NCBI GenBank assembly: GCA_009767595.1
Contig: VSDK01027004.1
Coordinates: 308,678 to 372,677, forward strand
Source of the DNA: Symbiodinium kawagutii
Lineage: Eukaryota; Sar; Dinophyceae; Suessiales; Symbiodiniaceae
Length of the DNA: 64,000 nucleotides
Reading direction: 5' to 3'
The notes beneath the pieces were generated by a model that made no database searches, had not been told where the DNA came from, and worked only from the letters and a program-made list of their open reading frames with translations. Position 1 is the first letter of the stretch. Every line of letters begins with the position of its first letter. This document shows, one piece after another, positions 23,752 to 35,240 of this stretch. Position numbers and translations under genes: made by a program.

Positions 23752-26700
23752 CTTCCAAGCCCAACCTGAGTTCCCACCCACGCACGTTGACAGTCCAAGC
23801 CCTTCCGTTTCCAAGCTCCCGGCCCGGTTCCCCATGGACCGGCGCGTGTGGCAGCACCAGTTAATAATGCTGGGTGATCACTATCACTTGGTGGTTTGTT
23901 GTTGTTTAAGAAATTGATGTCTGTGAATTATGTGGGCCTCATTTTGTGTTTAGTTGAATTTTACTTTCCTTTTCATCAAAATTCCCGCGCAACATGTTCA
24001 AAATGGCATTGGCCCCATTAATATTACTGATTCTGACCTAAAAAATGTTCAATTCGGAACCGTTGGCTGAACACATGGAGACATCAGCTGTCAACTTGTT
24101 TTGGAATTTCATTTTGCAAGTTCTCATTGTCTCCGGCCCCATTGCGCAAATGCCTTGGGCCAGAAACATGCCGTCATTGATCCAACTGCACTATGTACAG
24201 CCATCGCCATCTTGCGGTACCTTTTCAAACATTTCAACGCCAACACCATGACATGTTTTCTTTGTACATGGGAACTGTTTGAGAATTTTTCCTGGTTATA
24301 TGTTTCGAGCAAGTGCAATCGCGTTTGGCGACTTAAAGGGCATATATTTCGACGCATTTGCCGTTTCGTTTTGACAGCTGTCGCGGTCAGTGCTACACAA
24401 TTCCATCAGGTGTAACCAAATGTAGCCAAAACAACACATCCAGATGACACATTATCATAATGACGCACAAAAATGTCTAGCACGTGGGTTTGCACCCGCG
24501 TGGAATTATGACTAATTAAAGCGGGTTGGCCCCGAAAACAATGCAAATTGTTTGGGTTTCGCATGGTTTGCAAAGGATGGTTTGTGTCGGGCTGAATTGG
24601 CAGTGCGGGGTGAAACTCTGGGACGGCTGGCCATTCAGATTGCAAAAGACTACACTAAAATATTTGCAATTTAAATGCCCACGTTTGACATTAATTATTG
24701 TGTTTTACTATGTTTTGCTTTGATCTATGCTGAAGCAAAGCAAAGGAAAAATTTGGGAGCGGAAACCTGGCCACCGAAAAGGCCGCGAGGCGTTCGGACC
24801 CCAAACAGCACATGCGGGACCAAAATGCAAAAAAAATGGCTCTGCGTTTGATGTCGAAATTCAATTTTTTTTTTTTCGCCTGTCCGAGCCCCCCCGACCC
24901 TACAAAATTCAGATGAAAAACAAATTTTTAGGAAATTGGTGAGGGGCTAGCGGAATTTGGCGTTTGGTCAGCAAATGCAATTGTACTTGCAGGGTTTTAG
25001 GGATTTAGGCCCATCACGTGGACGGTTGGAACGGGAACCTGTTTTCATTTGGCTTGGCGGCAAGGATGTCGAACACCACTACGTTCATTTTTTACACGTT
25101 TGCTTTGACAAAAAAATTAATACACATGGCGCAAAATGTCATTTTCGTTCAAATCTCCATGTTTGTGTGTATCCAATACGGCGAAGATTGACGTCAACGT
25201 AGCAGCAACCTTGGACACACCCCCATGCAAAGGGTTTCCTAAATAATGCATGTAAATAATAAATCCAAAAACCTGCTACATGGTTTGCTATATTATATTT
25301 ATTCGGGGATGCAAACTGATAGTGTAACATCCCGTAAATAAATAGCAAAAACCAACCAATTAATTATCCGAAAAAAACATCAACATATTTGTAAAACCTA
25401 TAATTACGAACAGCGGAGCCTTCCCGCAAATACCTCTTGGACCCTCTCGTATCCTACGCCCGAAGTACCTACAGGTACCGGTACGACAGGGAAGTTAGCA
25501 CTGCGAGGAAGTTGCGCGTACGACATGCCACAAAAATCTAAAAACGCTACGTGCTACCAAATTTCCGCGCGAAAATTGTTAAGGTTGAAAAATGTTTACT
25601 ACTTTCATGTTTTTGGGGCAAGCTTGGCTGAACCAGAGCGAAGGATCAAAAAAAAATGGGACGCATCAAAAAAAACAGCGGAGAACGGAGGATCAAACAA
25701 AATTGGGATGCATCAAAAGAACGAACGAGTTCCCACAACAGAAAAAAAAAAACAACATTTACGAAAACGAAGGGTATCAAGAAAAAAAATGCCAGGGATA
25801 AAAACAATCCATAACAGAAGGAAACGGGCGCAACTTTAACTTGAAACATTTCCTCTTTCTTCTGGACTGCTTTTTGTTCCTCCCACTTCTGTATTTGCAG
25901 GGTTTGTTTGCTTGATTGCTTGCTTGTTTCCTTGCTTGTTTCCTTTTTTTTTCCTTGTTTTCTCTTTGCTTTCTTCCTTCCCTGCTTCCTTGCTTCCTTG
26001 CTTCCTTGTTTCCTTGTTTCTTTGCTTCCTTGTTTCCTTGCTTCCTTGCTTGCTCGCTTGCTTCCTTTCTTGTTTGTTTTTTTGCCTAAATCTTTGTATG
26101 TTTTTCTTGATGCATCCCAATTTGTTTATTGATGCGTCCAATTTTTTTGATGCATCCCATTATTTTTGACGCCTCCCTCCCGTAGAGCCAGCGCCAATGC
26201 CACACAACAAATGAACACTTTAATTATGAACGTGATGTGAAATGACCCCAAAAATATTCATTGCAACCCCCAAAGGTCCGGCAATTCCAAATACCCCTCC
26301 GTTCCCCTTGGTATCCCGCACCCAAGGTATCCAAAGGCACGACGGGGAAATTAAAAAACCTGTGCAGTCACATGCCACCAATTGGAAAAAAATCCGGCCG
26401 GCACTGCCAAAACCCTTGCGCCTAACCTGATGATTGGGGTTGAAAAAAGTTAAATCACTTTGGACCATGTAGCCATGTGGAAAAAAAACCAGGGACCATA
26501 AAACCTTTTCTTGGGTTCGGTTTACGAAATTACCAACAGAAAATGTAGATGTTTTTCCGGCCAAGTAAGACATGAACCCATTTAGGGTCGACAATGGTGT
26601 TTTACACTTGCGTGCAAGTGTAATCCATGGTAAAAATGATTCAAATCGTGCATTCAGGAAACAAAAACCGAACCAACGGATGCGTCTGCAAATTGATGGA

Positions 26701-27798
26701 GTCAACAACCATACAACCACGTCAAGTTGGATTTCCAACGCGGCTGCCTTGGATGTTTCCACAAAACTGGCGCATGCCGTTCACAATGGCTGGGTGGCCC
26801 CNNNNNNNNNNNNNNNNNNNNNNNNNNNNNNNNNNNNNCCACTCGGATGGTCTATGGAGACCGTGGGTCATCAACGACCATCAACGATAGAATGCGATAC
26901 CACAAGTATACAACCGGCGTGTGGGAACATGTGAATGCGCGACCCTTTAACCAATCCACAAATGTTTGATTGCCATTTTTCATGTGGGTGAAAATGGTGC
27001 TTGGATGTGTCTGGGGTAATGACGACGATGACATCGCCCAGGGACAGCCAAACAGGTGTAAAAAAAATTAACTCAATGATTTTTTTGCCTTTGGTTTTTT
27101 CGACTGGGGTCCGAAATGGTTTCCTTAAAGGTCATACTCTAAACCGCAGGAGGTTCATCGAAACAATTAAAGATGTTCCCAAATTTTGTTGGTGTTCCTT
27201 TCATGTTCTTCCTGCCGTCTGTGGTTCATAGGGTTCATGGTTCGGTTTAATTGTAACTGTTTGTTTGCTTGATAGTGATAATTGTTTGGATGGGTTTTGG
27301 GTCATTGGGACAATGACTTCACCCTGAGACATTCAGGGAGGTTTGGTCCCTTATAACGGGTGACTGGTTTTGAATGTGCGATTTTTTCGGACCATTCCAT
27401 GGCATCCGAATTTTTTAGCGAGTTTGTGCGGCAGCCGCGTTGCCAAAAAAAGCGGTTCGCATTCGGAACCGATGAACTGCTTTGGCCGAAGTTAATTCAC
27501 CACTCGCGGGACCCAAACTTTGGAGCTGAGTCCAGGTAGCTGACAGTGCTTTCGAGAATGAAATGCAAAAAAATGTAGTCAACACGTGTTTTTTTTTGAG
27601 AGCTGCCAGCTGTGAGAACGCATTTGTTTGGGAGTAAAGTACTGCGGTAGTACAAATTTTTGTTGTCTTGCTCTGATCTAAACTTGCCACAATGAGAGCA
27701 AGGAGCTGTGGTAGCACATGTTTTTGGTGATTTACTTTGCTCCAGGTTTGCCTCCGAACCCCAAAAGTTCATTAAAGTGAGCTGAAATATGAAGATTT
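23752..27798. other. AT-rich stretch with TTCC/TTGC tract and a gap
   Basis: No gene was supported. 25905-26085 is a TTCCTTGC/TTGCTTGT microsatellite. Poly-A/poly-T runs give Lys- and Phe-rich ORFs that are composition artefacts. 26802-26838 is N. No F1 or F2 element was seen. Confidence 0.45.
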
Positions 27799-29832
27799 AT
27801 GGAAACATTATTACCTGTACCACGAAATCACTACAATGGAATTCAATTGATTAGTCCTTCTGCAGATGATTTTGCCGATATGTTGGAAAAAAACTTTGCT
27901 GACCACCCCAGCGCTCCTACAAGTCCTGAACGCATTACGGAATTGGATTGGACCATGGCGGAATTGCACACTGCAATCAGTCGGATGAAATCGAACAAAG
28001 CTGCGGACGAGGCTGGGTTGGTGGCTGAACTTTTGCAAGCGGCTCCGGATGAATGTCTGTTCGAAATGCTGACTTTGATGAATGCTATGTTACGAACTGG
28101 CATTATTCCAGGAACTTGGCAAAGAACCGTATTTCAGATGTTGCCGAAAAAATTGCAAGCACGGACAACGACAGATTTTCGTCCCATAGCCAACACACGG
28201 TCGCTTTACAAAACATTCTCTTATTTAGCACTTGGTAGAATAGAGGGCTCCTTGGAGGACTGGCAACCGGAAGAGCAACATGGATTTAGGAGCAATAGAC
28301 GGATTGAGGAACACTTGTTATCCGCAAATTTGATGATTAACAAAACTTTGTTGGCTAACGTCCCACTGTGGATCGTGAGTTTGGACTTATCAAAGGTTTT
28401 TGACCGTGTAAAGTGGGATTCTCTTTGGACAGCTCTGAAATCACACGGTGTGTCAGACCATTTGGTTTGGATGTTGCAATTGGTCTACATTGGCCAAACA
28501 GGCGAGGTCATTAATCATGGACGGAAAAGCCGGGAATTTGATATCCGGGCGGGCGTGAGACAAGGGTGCGTCTTGAGTCCGAAATTATTCACAACATGGA
28601 TTTAGGAGCAATAGACGGATTGAGGAACACTTGTTATCCGCAAATTTGATGATTAACAAAACTTTGTTGGCTAACGTCCCACTGTGGATCGTGAGTTTGG
28701 ACTTATCAAAGGTTTTTGACCGTGTAAAGTGGGATTCTCTTTGGACACAGCTCTGAAAGCACACGGTGTGTCAAACCATTTGGTTTGGATGTTGCAAGTG
28801 GTCTACATTGGCCAAACAGGCGAGGTCCTTGATCATGGACGGAAAAGCCGGGAATTTGATATCCGGGCGGGCGTGAGACAAGGGTGCGTCTTGAGTCCAA
28901 AATTATTCACTTCAGTTTTGCAAATGGCGATGTCAGCATGGCGAGCAAACAATGCAAATATGGGATTCGATTTTGGCGATGGTGGAACTCATCTTCTTGA
29001 TTTATGTTTTGCAGATGACATATTATTGTTTGCGAACTCTGCAAAAGAAGCTGGTCAACAGTTGGATGAAGTTGTGTTTTCATTGGCACAAGTGGGGCTT
29101 ACCCTGAACATTGACAACACGAAGGTGCTGACTACACAGGCGCAACCCCCGGAGAACCTCAGGACACCAAGCGGACTGACCGTACAGGTATTGAGTCCAA
29201 CTCAGTCACACAAATGGCTTGGATGTATGTTGCAAACCCGGAATAGTGGCAACCGCGACGCTGACTTACAAAGTCGCTTGCCAGCAGCGGCAAAGGCATT
29301 CTATTCAAACAGGTGGTTGCTATGCGACAAGAACATCTCTTTACGGTCACGGTTGAAATTTTTTGATGCAGTGGTCACATCACTTGCCGTGTTTGCGGGG
29401 GCGCACCGAAAATTGTACAAAACACACTTGGCCACACTCGACGTGCACTGCCGCAGATTGCTTCGAAGTGTCGTTGGCGCCCCGGCAGGCATGGATTGGA
29501 CGAAACCTTGGCATGAAGTTCTGCATGAGTGGAATGCGCGTGTGGTGCAACAAATGGCTCTCCACGGGTATAAATTTTGGTCAGAAAAACATATATCCCA
29601 ACATTGGAATTTTGCTGGCTACGTGGCTCGGCTAGATCCACGGCGTTGGACGTCACGTATACTGAATTGGATGCCCAAAAACAGGCGGTCAGGACGTGCT
29701 TTCTACACTTGGGACTCTCAACTGCAAAATTTTTCACGATGGAAAGGCTTGGGTGATTGGATGGCCGTGGCTTCAGATGGAGGCGTTTGGTCGCACTACT
29801 TTCCTGAATTTGTACAGTTCATGAACATGTGA
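27799..29832 (+). pseudogene. Non-LTR retrotransposon reverse transcriptase, broken by a tandem duplication
   Basis: The frame has LINE reverse-transcriptase motifs in order: a fingers region with KSNKAADEAGLVAELL, DFRPIA, EEQHGFRSNRRIEEHL, motif A SLDLSKVFDRVKW, motif B GVRQGCVLSPKLF, motif C CFADDILLF and motif D LTLNIDNTKV, then a C-terminal region with WTSRILNW and FSRWKGLGDW. The first frame ends at 28605 and a second runs 28729-29832. The cause is visible: 28276-28591 is repeated at 28592-28909, and the second copy has two extra bases (TTTGGACACAGC). The tandem copy plus a 2-bp insertion breaks the frame between motifs B and C. No endonuclease domain lies upstream, so the copy is also 5'-truncated. 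A 3' tail with a GCCC/GGGC hairpin follows (about 29855-29900). Confidence 0.85.
28276..28909 (+). repeat. 316/318-bp tandem duplication inside the LINE
   Basis: Both copies start CAACATGGATTTAGG (28276 and 28592) and end GAAATTATTCAC or AAAATTATTCAC. They differ by a few substitutions and one 2-bp insertion, so the duplication is recent relative to the decay of neighbouring repeats. An assembly artefact is less likely because the copies are not identical. Confidence 0.85.
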
Positions 29833-30303
29833 AATGATTTTGTCCAAGTGCAGGTGCCTGCGCCCTAAAAGGGCTGCCTTCGGACATGCGGGCCAAAAGC
29901 CAAAAGTATGTTGCAAAGCTTGCTATTTTCATCTCAATGTCAGTTGCCATATGTTGCTAAGCCAATATGCTTGTTTGTAACAAGGCAATATCGTGCTGAA
30001 ATCACGGGAAGAACTTGTGAATATATAGTGATATTTGTTCTCAATCAAAATATGTAGTAATTCAATATTTATGAACTTTGGCAATATGTTTTTACAAGTA
30101 AGAACTGCAAACCTTTTGGAAATATTTACAAACTTGCAAAATTTTTCCCAATACATCAATACCTGTCTAGAATGTAATATAGTACTTGTTGTTGTTGGTC
30201 CGATTCAAACCCACGATAAGGAATTTTCCCATGTAACATGCAGCATGTCGTCACTGCAACCTTGGCAAACATGTACTGCAAACGATGCATAATTTAGTCG
30301 CTG
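29833..30303. other. LINE 3' tail and AT-rich spacer
   Basis: 29855-29900 is the tail shared with two other LINE remnants (GCCTGCGCCCTAAAAGGGC, then CTTCGGACATGCGGG). After that the DNA is AT-rich without a recognisable gene. Confidence 0.5.
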
Positions 30304-30500
30304 TTGGCTTTAGTGGATTCAGCATTTGTACGATTCGCCCGCTGGAAAGGGTGGCAAGATTGGACGGAAATTGCCCATGACCGGAGTGCTTGGGATGCGA
30401 TGGTAGATGAATTTGTAGATTTTGCATCCAACACATGGTTGGTTTGCGTTGCTTGCGTCCTAAATGGATCGCCCTTGGGCATGCGGGCTTGACCTTGACC
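30304..30500 (+). pseudogene. LINE 3' fragment (C-terminus and tail)
   Basis: The frame contains FARWKGWQDWTEIAHDRSAW, corresponding to FSRWKGLGDWMAVASDGGVW near the end of the 27.8-kb LINE. It is followed by the same kind of tail (TTGCGTCCTAAATGG, then CTTGGGCATGCGGG) and a (TGACCT)n run to about 30530. It is a heavily 5'-truncated copy of the same family. Confidence 0.75.
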
Positions 30501-30530
30501 TTGACCTTGACTTTGACCTTGGTTTCAGTA

Positions 30531-31093
30531 GAACATGGTTCAACAAAGTGTGCTTGTAAAACATGCAATGTGTAAATAATATACAATGTTTATTTCAAGA
30601 AATATGCTAAATATGTTTTAAAACAAATATCTGCCAATTCTGCAACAGAATTTGCCTTGTAAATATGATTATTGCGCGTGTGAAATCTACAGGGCAGTGT
30701 GTAACTGGTATGCAGTATTCCTGCCAGAAAAAGACATTACACCCCGAAAAAAAAAATGTCCCTGACTTTCGGCAATGCAGCTATCATCTACTATGAGACA
30801 CAATTTACTATTTGATTTAACAAATTCCAAAAAACCATGATCTAGACACAAATCCATTTTAATAATGTAATTTGGATGATCTAGGAGGACAAGTTGGGAC
30901 AAATAGTGGCGAGGGGGACAATAGAAGAAACGTAAAACATGCAACAGCAACATGCAACAACAACCCCGCGAAAACAAAAAATACCAAAAAACAACCCCAG
31001 GTCTAGTGTCAAAGTGCCTGGGACATAAGTTTTTTTTTTTCCACGCACCTTTTTTTCTGCATGAGTGTCTCTGAGGTAGTCTTTGGACGGTGT
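30531..31093. other. AT-rich spacer between LINE copies
   Basis: No gene or structured repeat was seen. Poly-A and poly-T runs (for example 31030-31040) may be remnants of LINE tails. Confidence 0.4.
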
Positions 31094-32890
31094 TTATACT
31101 GGCCCGCCACCAGATGTGCTCGAAGGGGGGCTCACGGTGGCAGCCGGCTGGCTGCTGCTGGTGCTTCGTTCGGGGTACGGGGAATGAGAAAGCAGTTCCC
31201 CGAGTGGTGGCAATTCCCCTTCCAAGTTGTGGTGCTGGGCTTGGTCTTCAAGAAGCAAACTGGCAGCGAAGGCTGTTTGGGCGGCATGGGTGATGTATGC
31301 AGACCAACGGACGACGAGGGCTGCGACCGTGGACTGACGAAGGATCATTGGGCAGGCTCGGGCTCGAGCATGGGCAAGTTGTCGGAGAAAGGCCGCTGCT
31401 TCGGTGCTCCGCCGACCCCCCACTTCAAGTCCAAGAACAACTAAGCGGCACCTCCCTCCTTGCAGCAATTCGGGGTAGGTGCGTTCCTTCGATGTTCGGG
31501 CATCCCGCAATGCTGCTGCCGCAAAAGTCCCTCCTCGTCTTCTTGGCTCCCCCGCTCGGGTCAATGGCTAATTGCCACCCCCTCCAGAATGGCAACCCAT
31601 TGGCTATGACCTCGATGCGGCGGTCGTCCAGGCGATGGACGGCTGGGATGTTCAAGTCGGCCAGCCGTGTGTTGGTTGTGACCCTGGCCCCTGCTTCCCT
31701 GCATGCCCTTGCTGTTGCTCGTTCGAGCGTCCCCCCCTGCTACGGAGCACCCCTGACTGGGCACAGGCTCGCAGTCGATGGAGAAACAAGATGCGGAAAA
31801 GATGTGTGGGGTATTCGATGTCTGCTGAGTACGGGATGGCGGAGAAAGCTCGGCTTGCAAACGGCCCCGCTTGTGATGATAGGAGGGCTTGGTGTGCCGG
31901 TGGCAAGGTGTTGAGCAATTCTTGGCGGGACTGTTGGTGCAACACTGTTGTGGCTTGGTGTTGCCAACCTCGGCCGGTGGCTGGTTCGAGGAGCTGGTCT
32001 GGAGGTATTGGGGGTGGTTGTTGGCCGTCTGCGAGTTGTGTCCAATCTGGTGGGGTCCACCCCGCATTTTGGAGCGCGTGTGCTGCTGCAGTGGCTGCTT
32101 GGATGGACTGGGTTGCTCCTTCTGGTTGCATCAGGGTGGACACGAGCCCTTGCGTTTGTCGGGGCAAATGCTTCTCGAGGACGGGTAATGAACCTGCCCA
32201 AGAAACCCAGTATGCGGCAATGGCTGTTGTGCTGGCGGAGGACAATCCCAATCCCCCGTGTGACAGTGGCAGGTGTGCGACTGCGAGGCTGCTGGGTGGG
32301 AAGGTGTCGATTTGGAGAAGTTGCTGTAAACAAGCTGCCACGGCTATATCATGGTCCAAGGCGAATTGGGTAGTGGCTGTGGGCGGGCACATCCTCAGCA
32401 GGTAATTGCTTCTGGGGCTGGCATAAACCAGAAGGAGAAGCCAGGAAACTTGAAGGTCATCCAGTGATGGTATGCGCTGCAGCAGCTCATGGTGGGCTTG
32501 GTGTGTTTGATGCAAGTGGTGTTCCACGAAGCGGGCTGTTCCAATTGGGGCGCCTAGGACAACTAGGCCTTGGGCAGTGGCTGGGGAGGAGCCAGGAAGC
32601 TTGAAGGTCATCCAGTGAGGGTATGCGCTGCAGCAGCTCATGGTGGGCTTGGTGTGTTTGATGCAAGTGGTGTTCCACGAAGCCGGTTGTTCCAATTGGG
32701 GCGCCTAGGACAACTAGGCCTTGGGCAGTGGCTGGAAGCTCGGGGTCGCCTACCCACACCTCGGGCCCCAGCATGTTGATGTTTGGGGGCTCTACCCCAG
32801 CTGCGTTCCACACTCTTGTTTTGCCTTGGTTCAATTGGATGTGTGAGTGACGCTCGAGATGTGTGGCAAGCAGGTCGTAGACATAAGGTT
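31094..32890 (-). pseudogene. Second-class LINE reverse transcriptase, 5'-truncated and frameshifted
   Basis: A GC-rich minus-strand relic. From its 5' end it has HIQLNQGKTRVWNAAG, LVVLGAPIGT and RIPSLDDLQASWLL (RT thumb region), then SPRSNYLLRMCPP, LPLSHGGLGLSSA, AAYWVSWAGSLP, DDRRIEVIANGLPFW and finally TYPELLQGGRCRLVVLG. This series is characteristic of a LINE type I recall as abundant in dinoflagellate genomes. The catalytic palm motifs are missing, so the copy is 5'-truncated. The pieces lie in different frames. One cause is a 151-bp tandem duplication (32439-32589, repeated from 32590); 151 is not a multiple of three. It is clearly a different lineage from the AT-rich LINE at 27.8 kb. 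Confidence 0.75.
32439..32740. repeat. 151-bp tandem duplication inside the second LINE
   Basis: Two copies begin AGCCAGGAA(A/G)CTTGAAGG at 32439 and 32590 and run to a GGCAGTGGCTGG end. They differ at several positions. The duplication duplicates the segment with LVVLGAPIGT and RIPSLDDLQ. Confidence 0.85.
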
Positions 32891-33529
32891 GGCATTTTTG
32901 TTCATTTTTTGGAGTTTTTGCACTTTTGTAAAAGTAGCAAAAACTTCGCGAGAACCAAACGAACAAAAACTTCGCAGAACCAATGGGTAGTACAGGGTCT
33001 TGGGTCCATATATATTTTTTTTGGGGGGGGTTTTTGCTCCAGTCGGCAATTGGACATCTAGTTGCTTAACCCATGAACATATGAGATTGCAGCTGTGGCA
33101 ACATTACAATGTCACAAAAATGCGCACTCTGGTGGCATGTTGTTCTGTTTTTTTTCCCGGCTCATTCCCGAACTGTTGGCTGCGAGTATGTTGGTTTGCC
33201 CCTTTATTTTGCTCAGCACTTGTTTTCAAATGTGTGATTGACAGACATATTTTTCATGGGTTGATTTTGGCACATGTTTGGTGCCATGTTCAAGAAGGCA
33301 TGCACGATACCTTTTGCACAGGGTCCACACACAAATCGCCCACCCCAGAAACGGCACCAAACTCGACAGACCTTGACGTCTCAGAAAATGAGTGTGAATG
33401 CTCTCCTTGTTTGTCCTTGTTTCTCATTACCGCGAGTGGGCAAGGCAGATCCCAGCCATCCATGGCGCACAGTTTGGCATCTGAGGGCCTTAATGATGGT
33501 TTCATTATTTCCTGCGTTGACGAAACCCA
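32891..33529. other. AT-rich spacer, no gene seen
   Basis: Poly-T/G tracts occur near 33005-33035. No supported gene. Confidence 0.4.
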
Positions 33530-33745
33530 GTTGGACGCTGATCGAACGCAAGCCCGCAGTGCCAAGATTGCACCCGAACAAAAACAGTGACGAAACGGAA
33601 TTGGCCGCGGAGTTCTTGAAACATGCCCCGCATGAACTTCTACAAGTTTTGGTAACATTTTTCGATGATGTATTGCGTCTTGGCATCGCCCCAGGTGGGT
33701 GGGGGAAGATTTTGTTCGTCATGTTCCCGAAAAAACAATAGCGTA
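33530..33745 (+). pseudogene. LINE fragment (reverse transcriptase N-terminal part)
   Basis: The frame TELAAEFLKHAPHELLQ followed by RLGIAPGGWGKILFVMFPKK aligns with AGLVAELLQAAPDECLFE and RTGIIPGTWQRTVFQMLPKK of the 27.8-kb LINE. The match stops at the PKK box, and the rest of the enzyme is absent downstream. It is an old fragment of the same family. Confidence 0.7.
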
Positions 33746-34959
33746 CCAATTTTCGGATTTACATCTCCTGGCGGTCGTCCAGGAAAGTTGAAGCGCGAAG
33801 TGCGGAACTTCCGTGTTAAGGACGTTTGAACAGTACATCACAATAGAGATCACATCAACAACACATCACACCAACAATAAATCAGAATGCACATCGCATC
33901 AACAATACATCACATCAACAATACACATCACATCAAATCAACAATCCACATCAGATCAACACATCGCCTGAAACGACCCTGCTCCTGCGGAAAGCCAGCC
34001 CCGAGCGGCTCCATTATTGTTTGGTGTGATGTGCATTGTTGACGTGATGTTGGTGAACTCTTGGATCTTCACTGTGTGTGGCAGGCCTGGCCTTTGAAAT
34101 CATGCGAACCTGTTGCGGGACGGCTTTATCTAGAATTGGCTTGTTTTGGTGGGTTATGGTTCGTGTCTATTTAAAATTAAAATATGGTCGGAAAACACGT
34201 TGTCATTAGAAATAGATGAGGGACAGTCGTTTGGCCATGTCAGATGACCAGGACGTGGGACGCAGAACCACATGCAGAAACAACTTTGGCAGTTTTGTTT
34301 TCAGTCCTGCTCATGGAACAGCAGCAGCAGCACAAGCATCACAAGCAACACAAACAGCACAAACAGCACAAACAACAACACAGGCAGCAGCAGCTCTCTG
34401 CTTCAGCATGGGCCTTTGTCTGGATGGGAGGAGAATTTGCATTTTTCTTTTGGCTATCGTTCGGTCATCGTTCGGCAATCACATTTGACGATTTTTTTTC
34501 ATATCACAAACGGGAACATGGGTACAACCATGGGAAAGCAGGAGTTTCACACCAAACACAAGGTCAAAAAATACTATGTCTGACTTTGCCTGAGATACGC
34601 TAAACGTTATTGCAGGGAATCATTGAAAATATATGAAAATATTATGTCCTGAGCCAAGTGCTCATCATTGTATTTTTGGTTACCGTTCATTGCGCAGGGT
34701 CATTGAAAACATGTCTTGAGGTAAGTCCTCAGCACATTGTTTTCGTTGTCGTTCAGTGCGAACGGTCATCAAAAAACATGAAAACTTGCACACAAACAAC
34801 CGCAATCAGGTGCGGGAGGGCTTATCACCTGTAATCAAAAAAGCATAAGTGCCATCAACTTGCCAAAACCCTAGGTTTCTGAACGCACCGGTTTCTTGAC
34901 GGAACTCAAATTTGGAATGACCTTTTGGAAAAAATTGGTCAGGCCTGTTCTTGAACCAG
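33746..34959. other. Low-complexity DNA: CATCAACAATACA and CAGCACAA repeats
   Basis: 33840-33965 is a degenerate ACATCACATCAACAATAC repeat, with a partly complementary stretch (GTGATGTGCATTGTTGACGTGATG) at 34026-34050, so a loose hairpin is possible. 34318-34400 is CAGCAG/ACACAAACAG repeat. The Gln/Thr-rich ORFs here are repeat translations. No gene. Confidence 0.55.
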
Positions 34960-35240
34960 TGTGACAGAAGAGGTCACATGTGTACTGAATGTACATATTG
35001 TTTCACCGCCTGTGCCCTTAACGGGGTGCCCCCGTCGGCATACGGGACTCCGACTCAAAAAACATGCCCAAGAGATATTCAAGAAACAGTGTCTTGTCGC
35101 AACAAAAATTTGCAATCAACAAATTTTTTGGGCTACAACAACGAGCACTGAATGGCAGCAACACGTTTCCAATGAACCCAAGCGTAGGCAAGGTCGGCCA
35201 TCAAAACCGTGGGATGACAATTTTAGAACAAATTGCAATG
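34960..35240 (+). pseudogene. LINE 3' fragments
   Basis: About 35001-35046 repeats the LINE tail (GCCTGTGCCCTTAACGGGG, then CGTCGGCATACGGGAC). About 35140-35240 reads WQQHVSNEPKRRQGRPSKPW, then DDNF, which aligns with the WTSRILNW ... GRAFYTWDSQL C-terminal segment of the 27.8-kb LINE. The order (tail before C-terminus) means two adjacent truncated copies or a rearranged one. Confidence 0.55.

Noticed and set aside
25525..26169. Lys-rich and Phe/Leu-rich ORFs
   Set aside because: They come from poly-A stretches and the TTCCTTGC microsatellite.
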